This document shows, piece after piece, positions 18,864 through 28,003 of a stretch of DNA of 64,000 nucleotides (position 1 is the first letter of the stretch; each line of letters opens with the position of its first letter). The DNA lies in assembly GCA_017643395.1 (NCBI GenBank), contig JAEPNP010000002.1, forward strand, positions 412,290 to 476,289. The letters run 5' to 3'. The notes under the pieces were generated by a model. The model did no database searches. It was not told the origin of the DNA and was given only the letters and a program-made list of their open reading frames with translations. The DNA is from Rhodothermales bacterium (GTDB taxonomy: Bacteria > Bacteroidota > Rhodothermia > Rhodothermales > UBA10348). The position numbers and the translations under genes were made by a program.

Positions 18864-19493
18864 CTAGCCGTGCAACTGCTCATCGGCTGCCGAATCCGCC
18901 CCGTCGGGCGGCGTGATGGCCGACACTGGGACGACCAGTCCCGGTACGGAGACACTCTCCACCACCTGCCCGCGCTCCAGCCGCCGGCCAGACCGAAAGC
19001 TGCCGCCACGGGGATCAGCGTACACCTCCACGGCACGTCCCGCGAGGTCAACTATCCAATACTCGGGTATGTCTTCGGCGGCATAGATGGCCTTTTTGCG
19101 GGTCCGGTCCGTGCTCAACGAGGAATGAGACACTTCCACCACCAACAGGCACTCCGCCCCCGAGAGTCCTACTTCCCAGTCATCAGAGTCCCTGGCGATC
19201 ACGAAATCAGGGACAAGTTGCGTGTGCCGGCCGACGTTCAGCCCCCCGGCCGGGCTGCACAATAGGCCCGGGCCAAGCTGCTCTGGCAGCAGTCGCGTGA
19301 GCACGGCGACGGCGCGGAAATGCCAGTTCCCGACCGGGCTCATGCGCTCCACCTGCCCGTCGATGAGTTCCACCCGCTCGTCGGGTGAAATGATGCCAAC
19401 CTCACCCATCTTGAGGTAATCCTCGATCGTGAAACGATGTATGGAAACGGTGCTGGCGGCCACGATGTCTTGCAACGATCTGGCTGGTCTCAC
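18864..19493 (-). CDS. Uma2-family (DUF820) putative endonuclease
   Basis: 209 aa PD-(D/E)xK-fold protein of the Uma2 family. Visible family marks: DYLKMGEVGIISPDERVELI with the leading Glu, VPDFVIAR with the catalytic Asp, LLVVEVSHSSLSTDRTRKK with E-x-(S) and Lys, and IYAAEDIPEYWIVDL. Such genes are often solitary and multicopy; nuclease activity is predicted from fold and not well tested. No toxin or transposon partner is adjacent. The exact start among the first 20 codons is uncertain. Confidence 0.87.
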   Translation of the reverse strand: MRPARSLQDIVAASTVSIHRFTIEDYLKMGEVGIISPDERVELIDGQVERMSPVGNWHFRAVAVLTRLLPEQLGPGLLCSPAGGLNVGRHTQLVPDFVIARDSDDWEVGLSGAECLLVVEVSHSSLSTDRTRKKAIYAAEDIPEYWIVDLAGRAVEVYADPRGGSFRSGRRLERGQVVESVSVPGLVVPVSAITPPDGADSAADEQLHG

Positions 19494-19596
19494 GCGGGCT
19501 TGACCCTCGGGTTTCTAACCCCTAGAGCAGCCCGCCGGCTGACTTGTCACGCAGCGACCACGAAGGAGCGAGGATGCCGCGCCTGCCAGACCCCGC

Positions 19597-20133
19597 TCAA
19601 GCCCCCGCCGGCAGCACTGACGCATCCGGCTCAAGCGGGCCGCCTTCGACACCCAGGAAGCTGGTACAATGCGAGCAGCGGCTGGCCTTGAAGGGCACCA
19701 CCTCCCTGCAATACGCGCACTTCTTGGTCGTCGGCTCTGCAGCCTCCTGCTTCTCATCTCCGCCGAACTCGTCCTTCAGCGCCTCCGAGGCCTTGTGGAT
19801 CATCCGGATGACAACAAACATGGCCATCGCTATGATCAGCAGCGCCAGAACGTTCGTCAGAAACGAGCCGTAGTTCAGCGTCGTGGCTCCAGCCGCCTGC
19901 GCCAGCTGAAGCGAGGCGTACGGCGGCTCGGTCTCGGGACCGGCGCGGAGCACCACAAACGCATCCGAGAAGTCGGTCTCCCCCAGAAGGAGACCGACGG
20001 GCGGCATGATGATGTCGTCCACCAGGCTCTTCACGACGGTCGAAAACGTCGCCCCCACGGTGAAGCCGATGGCCATATCGATGAGGTTGCCCCTCATCAC
20101 GAAGTTCTTGAACTGCTTCAGGAGCGCTGCCAT
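19597..20133 (-). CDS. mscL: Large-conductance mechanosensitive channel MscL with zinc ribbon
   Basis: 178 aa inner-membrane channel that releases solutes on hypo-osmotic shock. The N-terminus FKNFVMRGNLIDMAIGFTVGATFSTVVKSL is canonical for TM1. DIIMPPVGLLLGETDFSD follows, then the periplasmic loop, and NYGSFLTNVLALLIIAMAMF forms TM2. The C-terminus goes beyond the usual bundle into a zinc-ribbon-like CAYC-x8-CSHC tail (about residues 138-158), seen in several MscL homologues. It is divergent from the SDR gene with only 41 bp between starts. Confidence 0.95.
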   Translation of the reverse strand: MAALLKQFKNFVMRGNLIDMAIGFTVGATFSTVVKSLVDDIIMPPVGLLLGETDFSDAFVVLRAGPETEPPYASLQLAQAAGATTLNYGSFLTNVLALLIIAMAMFVVIRMIHKASEALKDEFGGDEKQEAAEPTTKKCAYCREVVPFKASRCSHCTSFLGVEGGPLEPDASVLPAGA

Positions 20134-20174
20134 GTCTCGCGGGCTAGATTGATGGCCCCGAATCTCCCGTTCGC

Positions 20175-20963
20175 ATGAGCCGAATCCAAGACGCGACCCT
20201 ACTCATTACCGGCGGTGCCTCCGGCATCGGCCGCCTCATGGCCGCCTCCGCTCTACAGAAAGGCGCCGCCCGCGTCGTTCTGTGGGACATTAACAAGGCC
20301 GGTCTGGATGAGACCGTGTCGGAACTCGGGGACCGGGTCTCGGGCGATGTGGTCGACATGTCTTCCGCCGAACAGATTCGCGAGGCAGCCACGCACCTCC
20401 CGTCTCTGGACATCCTTATCAACAACGCGGGAATCATTGTCGGTAAGGACTTCGCAGATCACACTGCGGAGGACATCGACCGGACCCTGGGCGTCAACAT
20501 CCGCGGCCCCATGCATCTGGCCTCTGCAGTGCTGCCCGCCATGCTCGACCGCGGCACGGGTCACATCGTAAACATTGCATCTGCCGCCGGCATTGTCGCC
20601 GCGCCCAAGCTTTCGGCCTACTCGGCGTCCAAGTTCGCCATGGTCGGTTTCTCCGACTCCCTGCGCCTGGAGATGCAGCGTGACGACACCGGCATCCGGG
20701 TTACCTGCGTGCAGCCGTTCTACATCCACACCGGCATGTTTTCGGGGGTCACCTCCCCCATCATTCCCATCATGAAACCGGACGATGCGGTCCGTCGCAT
20801 CATGAAGGCCATCGAGCGGGACGCCGCCTACTTGCGCATGCCCGCGCTGGTGAAACTCGGTCCGTTCCTGAAGGGTGTGCTGCCCCGGCCGGTGTTTGAA
20901 TTCACAGCCGGCAAGGTGTTCGGCATCTACGACGCCATGAACGGCTTCCGCGGCCGGGACTGA
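20175..20963 (+). CDS. Short-chain dehydrogenase/reductase
   Basis: 262 aa classical SDR. The NAD(P)-binding motif TGGASGIG is at residues 12-19 and NNAG lies near 85. The catalytic Ser is in NIASAAG, and the YSASK motif sits near 153. The C-terminal part (VQPFYIHTGMFSGVTS and the RPVFEF tail) is like retinol-dehydrogenase/DHRS-type members that act on lipophilic alcohols. Asp in VVLWDINKAG suggests NAD rather than NADP. The substrate is unknown. Confidence 0.9.
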   Translation: MSRIQDATLLITGGASGIGRLMAASALQKGAARVVLWDINKAGLDETVSELGDRVSGDVVDMSSAEQIREAATHLPSLDILINNAGIIVGKDFADHTAEDIDRTLGVNIRGPMHLASAVLPAMLDRGTGHIVNIASAAGIVAAPKLSAYSASKFAMVGFSDSLRLEMQRDDTGIRVTCVQPFYIHTGMFSGVTSPIIPIMKPDDAVRRIMKAIERDAAYLRMPALVKLGPFLKGVLPRPVFEFTAGKVFGIYDAMNGFRGRD

Positions 20964-21026
20964 GCCGACGTCCGGCCGATTGGTCCCACGCCAAGGAGAA
21001 TTATTCGTCGCAACAATTAACCATTT

Positions 21027-21048
21027 GGTCACACTATTTGGTGTAACC
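21027..21048. promoter_or_regulatory. Candidate TetR operator
   Basis: Imperfect dyad GGTCACAC (21027-21034), 6-bp spacer, GTGTAACC (21041-21048) with one arm mismatch. ATTTGGT and AACCAT are also repeated in the AT-rich stretch 21019-21050. It lies 19 bp upstream of the tetR start. Confidence 0.6.
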
Positions 21049-21066
21049 ATCAGGTAGATTCCCCGT

Positions 21067-21681
21067 GTGAGCGCCATGGAGAATCCCCAACCCGACACCG
21101 AGCAGGCCATTTTTGAGGCCGCTCTGGAGGTGTTTGGCCGAAAAGGACGGGACGGAGCGCGCATGCAGGAGATTGCCGACCGTGCCGGAATCAACAAGGC
21201 CATGCTGCACTACTACTACCGCAGCAAGGACCGCCTGTATGAAGCCGTATTCGACTATGCCTTCGCGCGCTACTGTGCTGCGGTCAGCGACAGTGTACCG
21301 GCGGACGAACCGATACCGGTGACCATTGAGCGCTTTGTATCGCGCTACACCGCATTCCTGAGCGTCGAGCCGGAGGTGATGCGTCTCTTCGTGCAGGAAA
21401 ACCTGTCTGGCGGGCGGTCACTCGCCGCTCATATCCAGAAATCCCGGGACGGGGACGGGCCTCCCCTGCTTCCTCTGGCCCTGAAAGAGCGGCTTGCCTC
21501 TGACGAAGGGCCCGGACATGTCTTTCTCTCGCTGCTCTCGGCCTGTGTCTTTCCGTTCGTCATCGAACCCACCGTATTTGCCATGTTTCCAGCCGCCGCG
21601 GAGGACCCGGAACGTTTCCACTCGGATCGGGCCCGCACGCTGACCCAACTCGTGCTGTCGGGCATGGAGGGGACCTCATGA
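21067..21681 (+). CDS. TetR-family regulator of efflux operon
   Basis: 204 aa TetR/AcrR repressor. The helix-turn-helix lies in the first 55 residues (GARMQEIADRAGINKAMLHYYYRSKDRL, split by the recognition helix). The C-terminal ligand/dimer domain shows the TetR_C pattern seen in efflux regulators. It starts with GTG at 21067, with an ATG three codons later. It is followed directly by the outer-membrane factor gene (ATGA overlap at 21678), so it is the first gene of the efflux operon and probably represses it through the dyad at 21027-21048. Confidence 0.92.
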   Translation: MSAMENPQPDTEQAIFEAALEVFGRKGRDGARMQEIADRAGINKAMLHYYYRSKDRLYEAVFDYAFARYCAAVSDSVPADEPIPVTIERFVSRYTAFLSVEPEVMRLFVQENLSGGRSLAAHIQKSRDGDGPPLLPLALKERLASDEGPGHVFLSLLSACVFPFVIEPTVFAMFPAAAEDPERFHSDRARTLTQLVLSGMEGTS

Positions 21682-23108
21682 AACGACTTCTCCTCCCGCT
21701 GCTTGTCCTGGCCGGATGCAGCATGACCCCCGAACTCACTCGTCCGGCAGCCGAGGTAACGTTGCCCGAGTCATACACCGATGCTCCGGCAGTCGATCGA
21801 GAGACCCACCACGGAGACTGGTGGACCGCCTACAACGATCCGGTGCTCAACACCGTCGTCGATTCTGCGCTCGCCGGCAATCGCAACCTCGCAGCAGCGG
21901 CTGCTCGCGTGTCGGAGATGCAGGCGCAGTTCCGAATCGCCCGCGGACAACAACTCCCCGCCGTCATCGGCGGCGCCGACTACGCCCGGACCGAAACCCC
22001 GTCCAACACCGGATTTGCGCGCAACATCGGCGGCGGCATTCCCGACTTCCCGGACCGGTTCACCAACGAGACCTATACCATCACCGGTACGCTCGCATGG
22101 GAAGTGGACTTCTGGGGCCGCGTTCGCAGTGAAAAAGACGCCGCGCTGGCCTCCTTCATGGCCACTGAGGAAGACCTGCGCGCCGCGCGGATGGGCGTGA
22201 TTTCCGAGGCCGTAGCCACCTACCTGGAAGTGCGTACGACGGCCCGCACGCTGGAACTCGCCCGGCGCAACGTAGGGCTGCTTGAAGAGCGGGTCGAACT
22301 CACCCAGGACCGTTTCGAGCGTGGCATCGCGCCAAGCTTCGAGCTTTACGCGATTCGGCAGGAGTTTGAAAACACCCGCTCCTCCATCCCGCTTCTGGAA
22401 ACCTCCCTCGCGGACGCTGAGGGCCGGCTGGGCGTCGTAATCGGCGGATTCTCCGGTGAGGCCCGGTCCATTCTGGCGATGGGCTCTGCGACGCCGGCCG
22501 ACGCCGGAGACATTGCCGCAGGGATCCCCGCCGAGATCCTGGGCCAGCGGCCCGACGTTGCTGCGGCAATTCTTCGGGTGGAAGCCGCACGACAAGGGGT
22601 AGGTGCCGCGCGGGCACGCCTGCTGCCGTCCCTTTCCCTGACGGCCACCGGCGGTCTTCAGGCCGCAGAGCTCTCCGAGTTGCTGGACGTCAGCCAGAAT
22701 TTCAGCAATCTGGTCGCTTCGCTGACGGCCCCACTCTTTCAGGGCGGCGCCCTCAGGGCCGGCGTGCACGCCTCCCGCGCTCGCCTGGAGCAGGCTGTGG
22801 CTGCCTACGAGCAGACCCTGCTGACGGCCTTCAAGGAGGTGGAGGTGACACTGATCGCCCATGCCAATCAGCGGGAGAGGCTGGCCTTCTTTGGGGATGA
22901 AGCGCGCGTCGCCGCGGCCAGCCTGCAGACGGCTGAATCCCGCTTCCGACGCGGTGTCGGCACCTACATCTCGCTGCTCGACGCGCAGCGCAACATGATC
23001 CGCGTGGAGACCTCCCTTGCCGGAGCCCACCGCGACGTAGCCCTCGCCCGCCTCGCCGTGCACCGCGCACTGGGCGGCTCGTGGGCCGAACCACAGACTG
23101 AACTGTGA
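21678..23108 (+). CDS. RND efflux outer-membrane factor (OprM/NodT family)
   Basis: 476 aa outer-membrane channel of the tripartite pump. The lipoprotein signal LLLPLLVLAGCSM gives a lipobox Cys at about 14. Two TolC-type repeats follow, with family motifs such as WWTAYNDPVLN, ALAGNRNLAAAAARV, EVDFWGRVRSEKDAA, GQRPDVAAAILRVEAARQ and ARLLPSLSLTA. Length is typical for NodT-family proteins. Overlapping starts with tetR before it and the membrane-fusion gene after it show one operon. Confidence 0.94.
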   Translation: MKRLLLPLLVLAGCSMTPELTRPAAEVTLPESYTDAPAVDRETHHGDWWTAYNDPVLNTVVDSALAGNRNLAAAAARVSEMQAQFRIARGQQLPAVIGGADYARTETPSNTGFARNIGGGIPDFPDRFTNETYTITGTLAWEVDFWGRVRSEKDAALASFMATEEDLRAARMGVISEAVATYLEVRTTARTLELARRNVGLLEERVELTQDRFERGIAPSFELYAIRQEFENTRSSIPLLETSLADAEGRLGVVIGGFSGEARSILAMGSATPADAGDIAAGIPAEILGQRPDVAAAILRVEAARQGVGAARARLLPSLSLTATGGLQAAELSELLDVSQNFSNLVASLTAPLFQGGALRAGVHASRARLEQAVAAYEQTLLTAFKEVEVTLIAHANQRERLAFFGDEARVAAASLQTAESRFRRGVGTYISLLDAQRNMIRVETSLAGAHRDVALARLAVHRALGGSWAEPQTEL

Positions 23109-24301
23109 CCATGAAAGAGAAACTGAAGTCCGCCGCATTGGTCGTCGGCATTCTTGTAGCTGGATTCGCCGTTTCCGGCCTCCTGGCGGCCCTCAGGGCC
23201 GATCCGCCAAGGGAGGTACCCCCCTCCAGGGCCCCGCTGGTCGAGTCCCGGACCATCCAGGCGGCCCAGGGTTACCTGGAAGTGACCGGTACCGGCACCA
23301 CCCGCCCTCGCCGGGAGATTCAGCTTGCCGCGCAGGTCGGGGGTCGCATCACCTGGGTATCTCCGTCGCTGGAAAGTGGCGGCACCTTCAGCGCCGGCCA
23401 AACGCTGGCTCGCATCGAATCTGCCGACTATGAGAACGCGGTCGCCGTAGCCGAGGCGCAGGTCACCCAACGCCAGTTTGAGGTGCTGCAGGCGCGGGAA
23501 GAGGTCGCCGTGGCCCGAGACGAGTGGCAGCGCGCTTCCCGCCGCTCTGATCTGGGTGCCGAGCCCGATTCCACTGAACTCGGTCGACTCGCGTTTCGGG
23601 AGCCCCAGCTGGCACTGGCCGAGGCAGGGTTGAGAGCAGCCCGAGCTCAGCTTGCCGATGCACGCCTCCGCCTGGAACGCACCAACATCACAACGCCCTT
23701 CCCCGGTCGTGTGCGCGCCAAGACCGTTGACCTCGGCCAGTTCGTGGCGCCCGGCACTCCGGTTGCCAGTATCTACGGCACCGATCAGGTGGAAGTGGTC
23801 GTGCAGCTCACGCGCGAGCAAATGAACCTCATCGACCCGGACTGGACGGTGCGGGGCTCGATACCCGCCGAAGTGACCGCCTCGGTCGGCGGCCGCGAGG
23901 TACAATGGCCGGGCTTTCTGGACCGCATCGAGGGCGCACTGGACCCGGCCACACGGCAGGTGAACGCGGTCGTGCGCGTCCCGAATCCCTTCCAGACCGC
24001 CGGTCGTCCTCCGCTGTTCGTGGGAACGTTCGTTCAGGTCGGAATCCGCGGCATCGAGCTGCCCCGCTTCTTTGACCTGCCGCGCGGTGCCGTTCACGAA
24101 GGTGGTGGAACCGCCGAAATCTGGCTGCTGGAAGACAACACACTTCGCATGGTGCCTGTGACCGTCGTACAGCGCAGGGAGGACCGGGCCGTGATTCAGG
24201 CGCAGGGCCTGCCGGACACGTTCGACCTGATCACCACCGAACTGCTGGTCGTGACGGACGGGATGACAGTTCGCACAACCGACACCGGAGCACAGTCATG
24301 A
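23105..24301 (+). CDS. RND efflux membrane-fusion protein (periplasmic adaptor)
   Basis: 398 aa adaptor linking the RND pump to the outer-membrane factor. An N-terminal signal anchor (SAALVVGILVAGFAVSGLLAAL) is followed by the biotinyl-lipoyl-like half motif VGGRITWVSPSLESGGTFSAGQTLARI, an alpha-hairpin rich in Ala/Glu (about residues 110-195) and the second lipoyl half FPGRVRAKTVDLGQFVAPGTPVA, then a beta-barrel. The start may be GTG 23105, overlapping the previous stop, or ATG 23111. Both keep translational coupling. Confidence 0.93.
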   Translation: MTMKEKLKSAALVVGILVAGFAVSGLLAALRADPPREVPPSRAPLVESRTIQAAQGYLEVTGTGTTRPRREIQLAAQVGGRITWVSPSLESGGTFSAGQTLARIESADYENAVAVAEAQVTQRQFEVLQAREEVAVARDEWQRASRRSDLGAEPDSTELGRLAFREPQLALAEAGLRAARAQLADARLRLERTNITTPFPGRVRAKTVDLGQFVAPGTPVASIYGTDQVEVVVQLTREQMNLIDPDWTVRGSIPAEVTASVGGREVQWPGFLDRIEGALDPATRQVNAVVRVPNPFQTAGRPPLFVGTFVQVGIRGIELPRFFDLPRGAVHEGGGTAEIWLLEDNTLRMVPVTVVQRREDRAVIQAQGLPDTFDLITTELLVVTDGMTVRTTDTGAQS

Positions 24302-27300
24302 AGGGCGCGGTAGCATGGATGGCGCGCAACAAGGTTGCGGCCAATCTCCTGATGCTGATCATCCTGTTTGCCGGCTTCATATCGCTGGTGAACATCAAGC
24401 AGCAGACCTTTCCGGAGGCCTCGCTGGACGCGATTCAGGTGCGCGTAACCTACCTCGGCGCTGCACCGGAAGAGATCGCACAATCCATCAACCAGCGCGT
24501 CGAGGAGCAGATAGAGGCTGTAGAAGGGGTCAAACGCGTCACCTCGGTCGCCGCAGAGAACGTCGGCATCGTCACCGCCGAGCTCAAGCTGGGCACCGAT
24601 GCCTCCCGGGCGCTCGACGACATCAAAGCAGAGGTGGACCGCATTACCACCTTGCCGGATGGCGCCGAGAAACCGGAAGTACAGGAGCTGACGAGTCTCA
24701 GCAGCGTGCTCCAGGTGGCCATTTACGGCGATGCCCCGGAACGTTCGCTCAAAGAGCTCGCCGAGCGCATCAAGGATGACCTTACCGCGACGGACGAGAT
24801 CTCATTCGTTCAGATCTCGGGGCTGCGTCCGTATGAGATCTCCATCGAGATCGACCGCGCGACCCTCGAGAGCTACGGGCTCAGCCTTCCGCAGGTGGCG
24901 GCAGTCGTGCGCCGAGCCAGTCTCGATTTGCCCGGCGGCAGGCTGGAGACCGATTCCGAGGAAATCCTGCTTCGCACGAAGGGCCAGAACTACACGGGTC
25001 GCGACTTCGAGGAGATCGTACTGCTCTCGCGCCCGGACGGCAGCAAGATCCTTCTCGGCGAAGTCGCAACCGTGCGGGACGGGTTTCAGGACGTCGATCT
25101 GGTCACCCGCTTCAACGGTGAACGGGCCGCGTTCATCAAGATCTTTCGCACGGCCGATGAGCGCGCCCTCGACATCGTCGACGCAGCCAAGGCCTACATC
25201 GACACGGAACTCACCACCACCCTTCCCGCAGGAATCGAGGTGGGTATCTGGCAGGACGAATCACGCATTCTCGCCAGTCGCCTGGAATTGCTGGTACGCA
25301 ACGGCCTGATCGGCCTCTTGCTGGTGATCATCGCGCTCACGCTGTTTCTGAATACCCGCCTGGCATTCTGGACGTCCGCAGGCATTCTGATGTCGTTCGT
25401 GGGTGTCTTCGGACTCATGATCCTGCTGGACGTGAGCGTCAACGTCATCTCTCTCTTCGGCTTCATTCTCGCCATCGGCATTGTGGTGGACGATGCGATT
25501 GTGGTCGGTGAGAACGTCGCCGCCGAGCAGGAGAAGGATCCCGCCAATCCCATGGATGCCGCCGTGCGCGGCGCCAAGCGCGTCTCACGGCCGGTGATCT
25601 TCGCCGTTTTCACCACAGTAGCGGCCTTTACGCCGCTCCTTCTGGTACCGGGACCGCTCGGCAAGCTGCTGGGCGATATCCCCAAAATCGTGATTCTGGT
25701 CCTGCTGCTCTCCCTGGTGGAGGTGTTGTTCATCCTGCCCAACCACCTCGGACACCGCCCGCGCGCGCACCGGAGCCGACTTGCGCAAGCCATCGACCGG
25801 GTTCAGGCCCGCGTCAATCGCGGCCTGCGGCGATTCGTGGAGGGTCCACTTGAGAAGAGCGTGCGCTTTGCCACGCGCCGCTATGGTGTGGTGGCCGCGA
25901 GCGCCGTCGCATTGCTCGTGATCAGCATCGGATTCGTTCGCGGCGGATACATCGGCTTCAGCTTCTTCCCGCAGATTGAGGGCGATGTGGTGACGGCGCG
26001 CCTGGAGCTGCAGCCGGGCACACCGGCTGCGCGCACCCTGGCGGTTACCGACTATCTGGAGCAGGCCGCTCAGGACGTCGCCGAGGAATTGCAGGGCGAG
26101 CTGGACGATGATCATCCCGCCCTGCTCAAGAATGTGTTCGTCTCCGTGGGTGAGCAGCCCTCCCTCCAGGGCGGCCCCGGCTCGGCAGGTTCACAGGGTA
26201 TCTTCAACTCCCACGTGGCCGAGGTCTCCATCGAGCTGCCTGAAGCCGAAACCCGTGATCTGGCGTCTGCGGTCTTTGAAACCGCCTGGCGCGAGCGCGT
26301 CGGTGAAATCACAGGCGCCAAGACGCTCACGTTTTCCTCGCAGGTGATCCAGTTGGGCAACCCGATCCAGGCGGAGATGTCCGCCACGGATCCCGCAGTT
26401 CTGGAGGCCGCCAAGGAAGACTTCAAGCAGGAGCTACGCACATTTACCGGCGTGTTCGACGTAGCCGACGATCAGGATGCCGGCAAGCAGGAGCTGCAAC
26501 TGGACATCAAGCCCGAGGCCACCACGCTCGGACTCTCCCTTGCCGATCTGGCGCAGCAGGTTCAGGCCGCGTACTTCGGCGCAGAAGCGCTGCGGGTGCA
26601 GCGCGGGCGCGACGAAGTGCGCGTGTATGTTCGCCTGCCCGAGGAGGAACGGGACGCACTCGGCGATGTGGCGGACTACCGCATTCGAACGCCGGCCGGC
26701 GGATACGTACCGCTTTACGAGGTGGCTTCCGTCGAGACCGGTGCCGCCCCCACGGCGATCAATCGCAAGAACGGTCGCCGCATCGTTACGGTGACCGCCG
26801 ACGTGAACACCGGGCAGGTTTCGGCCGATGCGGTCATCGCCCAACTCGAGGCCGAGATCGTGCCCGGCCTGCAACGGGTCCACCCGGGACTGCGTGTGAG
26901 CTTCGAGGGCGAGCAGGCCGAACAGGCAGATACCATGGCTGCCCTGGCCATCTTCTTCCCGCTGGCCATGTTCGTCATCTATTGCCTGCTGGCCATTCCG
27001 TTCGGCTCGTACATCCAGCCCATCATCATCATGGCTGCGATTCCTTTCGGGCTGATCGGCGCCCTCGTCGGTCATCTGCTGTTCGGCCTGGATCTGGGGC
27101 TGCTCTCGATGTTTGGCATTGTCGGCCTGAGCGGGGTGGTCGTGAACGACAGTCTTGTCCTGGTGGACTTCATCAACGAAGAGCGGGACAAGGGCAAACC
27201 CATGTCGGAGGCGATTCTGATCGGCGCGAAGGCTCGATTCAGGCCCATCCTGCTGACCACAATCACCACATTCCTCGGCGTGCTGCCGCTCATTCTGGAG

Positions 27301-27489
27301 CGCAGCGTGCAGGCCCAGTTCCTGGTGCCGATGGCCGTGGCACTCGGCTTCGGCATCGTGTTCGCTACGGGCATCATTCTCATCCTTGTACCCGCCCTGA
27401 CCATGTGGCAGTTCGAGGCAAGCGAATGGGTCAAGGCGCGGTTCAGCCGCTCCGCAAACCGGACCTCCTTCGTGACCCAGGACGGCTAG
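24298..27489 (+). CDS. RND-family efflux pump permease (HAE1-like)
   Basis: 1063 aa inner-membrane proton-driven pump. The first TM (NKVAANLLMLIILFAGF) is followed by the large porter domain and the TM2-6 block. TM4 carries the proton-relay Asp pair in GIVVDDAIVVGENV. The second half repeats the plan, with VGLSGVVVNDSLVLVDFINE. The protein is full-length for the family. ATGA overlap with the adaptor gene. Substrates cannot be read from the sequence. Confidence 0.94.
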   Translation: MKGAVAWMARNKVAANLLMLIILFAGFISLVNIKQQTFPEASLDAIQVRVTYLGAAPEEIAQSINQRVEEQIEAVEGVKRVTSVAAENVGIVTAELKLGTDASRALDDIKAEVDRITTLPDGAEKPEVQELTSLSSVLQVAIYGDAPERSLKELAERIKDDLTATDEISFVQISGLRPYEISIEIDRATLESYGLSLPQVAAVVRRASLDLPGGRLETDSEEILLRTKGQNYTGRDFEEIVLLSRPDGSKILLGEVATVRDGFQDVDLVTRFNGERAAFIKIFRTADERALDIVDAAKAYIDTELTTTLPAGIEVGIWQDESRILASRLELLVRNGLIGLLLVIIALTLFLNTRLAFWTSAGILMSFVGVFGLMILLDVSVNVISLFGFILAIGIVVDDAIVVGENVAAEQEKDPANPMDAAVRGAKRVSRPVIFAVFTTVAAFTPLLLVPGPLGKLLGDIPKIVILVLLLSLVEVLFILPNHLGHRPRAHRSRLAQAIDRVQARVNRGLRRFVEGPLEKSVRFATRRYGVVAASAVALLVISIGFVRGGYIGFSFFPQIEGDVVTARLELQPGTPAARTLAVTDYLEQAAQDVAEELQGELDDDHPALLKNVFVSVGEQPSLQGGPGSAGSQGIFNSHVAEVSIELPEAETRDLASAVFETAWRERVGEITGAKTLTFSSQVIQLGNPIQAEMSATDPAVLEAAKEDFKQELRTFTGVFDVADDQDAGKQELQLDIKPEATTLGLSLADLAQQVQAAYFGAEALRVQRGRDEVRVYVRLPEEERDALGDVADYRIRTPAGGYVPLYEVASVETGAAPTAINRKNGRRIVTVTADVNTGQVSADAVIAQLEAEIVPGLQRVHPGLRVSFEGEQAEQADTMAALAIFFPLAMFVIYCLLAIPFGSYIQPIIIMAAIPFGLIGALVGHLLFGLDLGLLSMFGIVGLSGVVVNDSLVLVDFINEERDKGKPMSEAILIGAKARFRPILLTTITTFLGVLPLILERSVQAQFLVPMAVALGFGIVFATGIILILVPALTMWQFEASEWVKARFSRSANRTSFVTQDG

Positions 27490-27499
27490 CAGTTGAGGC

Positions 27500-27531
27500 G
27501 GTCCGCGGCGACTGCTAGCTTGCCGCGGTCC
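27500..27531. terminator. Hairpin after RND operon
   Basis: Arms 27500-27509 and 27522-27531 (GGTCCGCGGC type) pair at 9 of 10 positions around a 12-nt loop, just after the RND stop. There is no T-run, so termination here is only possible. Confidence 0.4.
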
Positions 27532-27547
27532 CCATCGCCCGAATGCC

Positions 27548-28003
27548 ATGCAAATCCCGGCTGCAGACGTCAACGAGTACTTTCAGAACCTGCCTCCGGA
27601 CAGGCAGGATGCGATGATGCGGCTGCGCGCCGTGATTGTCGAGAACCTGCCGGAGGGATTTCAGGAGCAGCTGCAGTACAAGATGCCCGGGTGGGTGGTG
27701 CCCCACAGCCTTTACCCGGACGGGTATCACTGCAATCCGGACGAGCCCCTGCCTTTTGCCAGCATTGCAAGCCAGAAGAACTTCGTAGCGCTGTATCACA
27801 TGGGGATCTATGCCGATCCCGAGCTGCTTGAGTGGTTCAGGGGGGAGTACGCCAAACGGGTGCCCACCAAACTCGACATGGGCAAGAGTTGCATCCGCTT
27901 CAAGAAGCTGGATCAGATCCCCTATGACCTGATCGGCGAGCTGATGGCCAGGATCACGCCGCGGGACTGGGTTGCCCGCTACGAGGCCAACGTCAAACGT
28001 TAG
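27548..28003 (+). CDS. DUF1801-domain protein
   Basis: 151 aa small cytoplasmic protein of the DUF1801/YdhG family. Family-like blocks are VNEYFQNLPPDRQDAMMRLRAVI, EQLQYKMPGWVVPHS, FASIASQKNFVALYHMGIY and MGKSCIRFKKLDQIPYDLI. Molecular function of the family is unknown. Its stop overlaps the end of the convergent kinase gene by 4 bp. Confidence 0.87.
   Translation: MQIPAADVNEYFQNLPPDRQDAMMRLRAVIVENLPEGFQEQLQYKMPGWVVPHSLYPDGYHCNPDEPLPFASIASQKNFVALYHMGIYADPELLEWFRGEYAKRVPTKLDMGKSCIRFKKLDQIPYDLIGELMARITPRDWVARYEANVKR

Noticed and set aside
20175-20963. SDR as a sulfonolipid (capnine) reductase partner of the cysteate synthase
   Set aside because: It lies 10 kb away next to mscL and looks retinol-dehydrogenase-like; nothing links the two.
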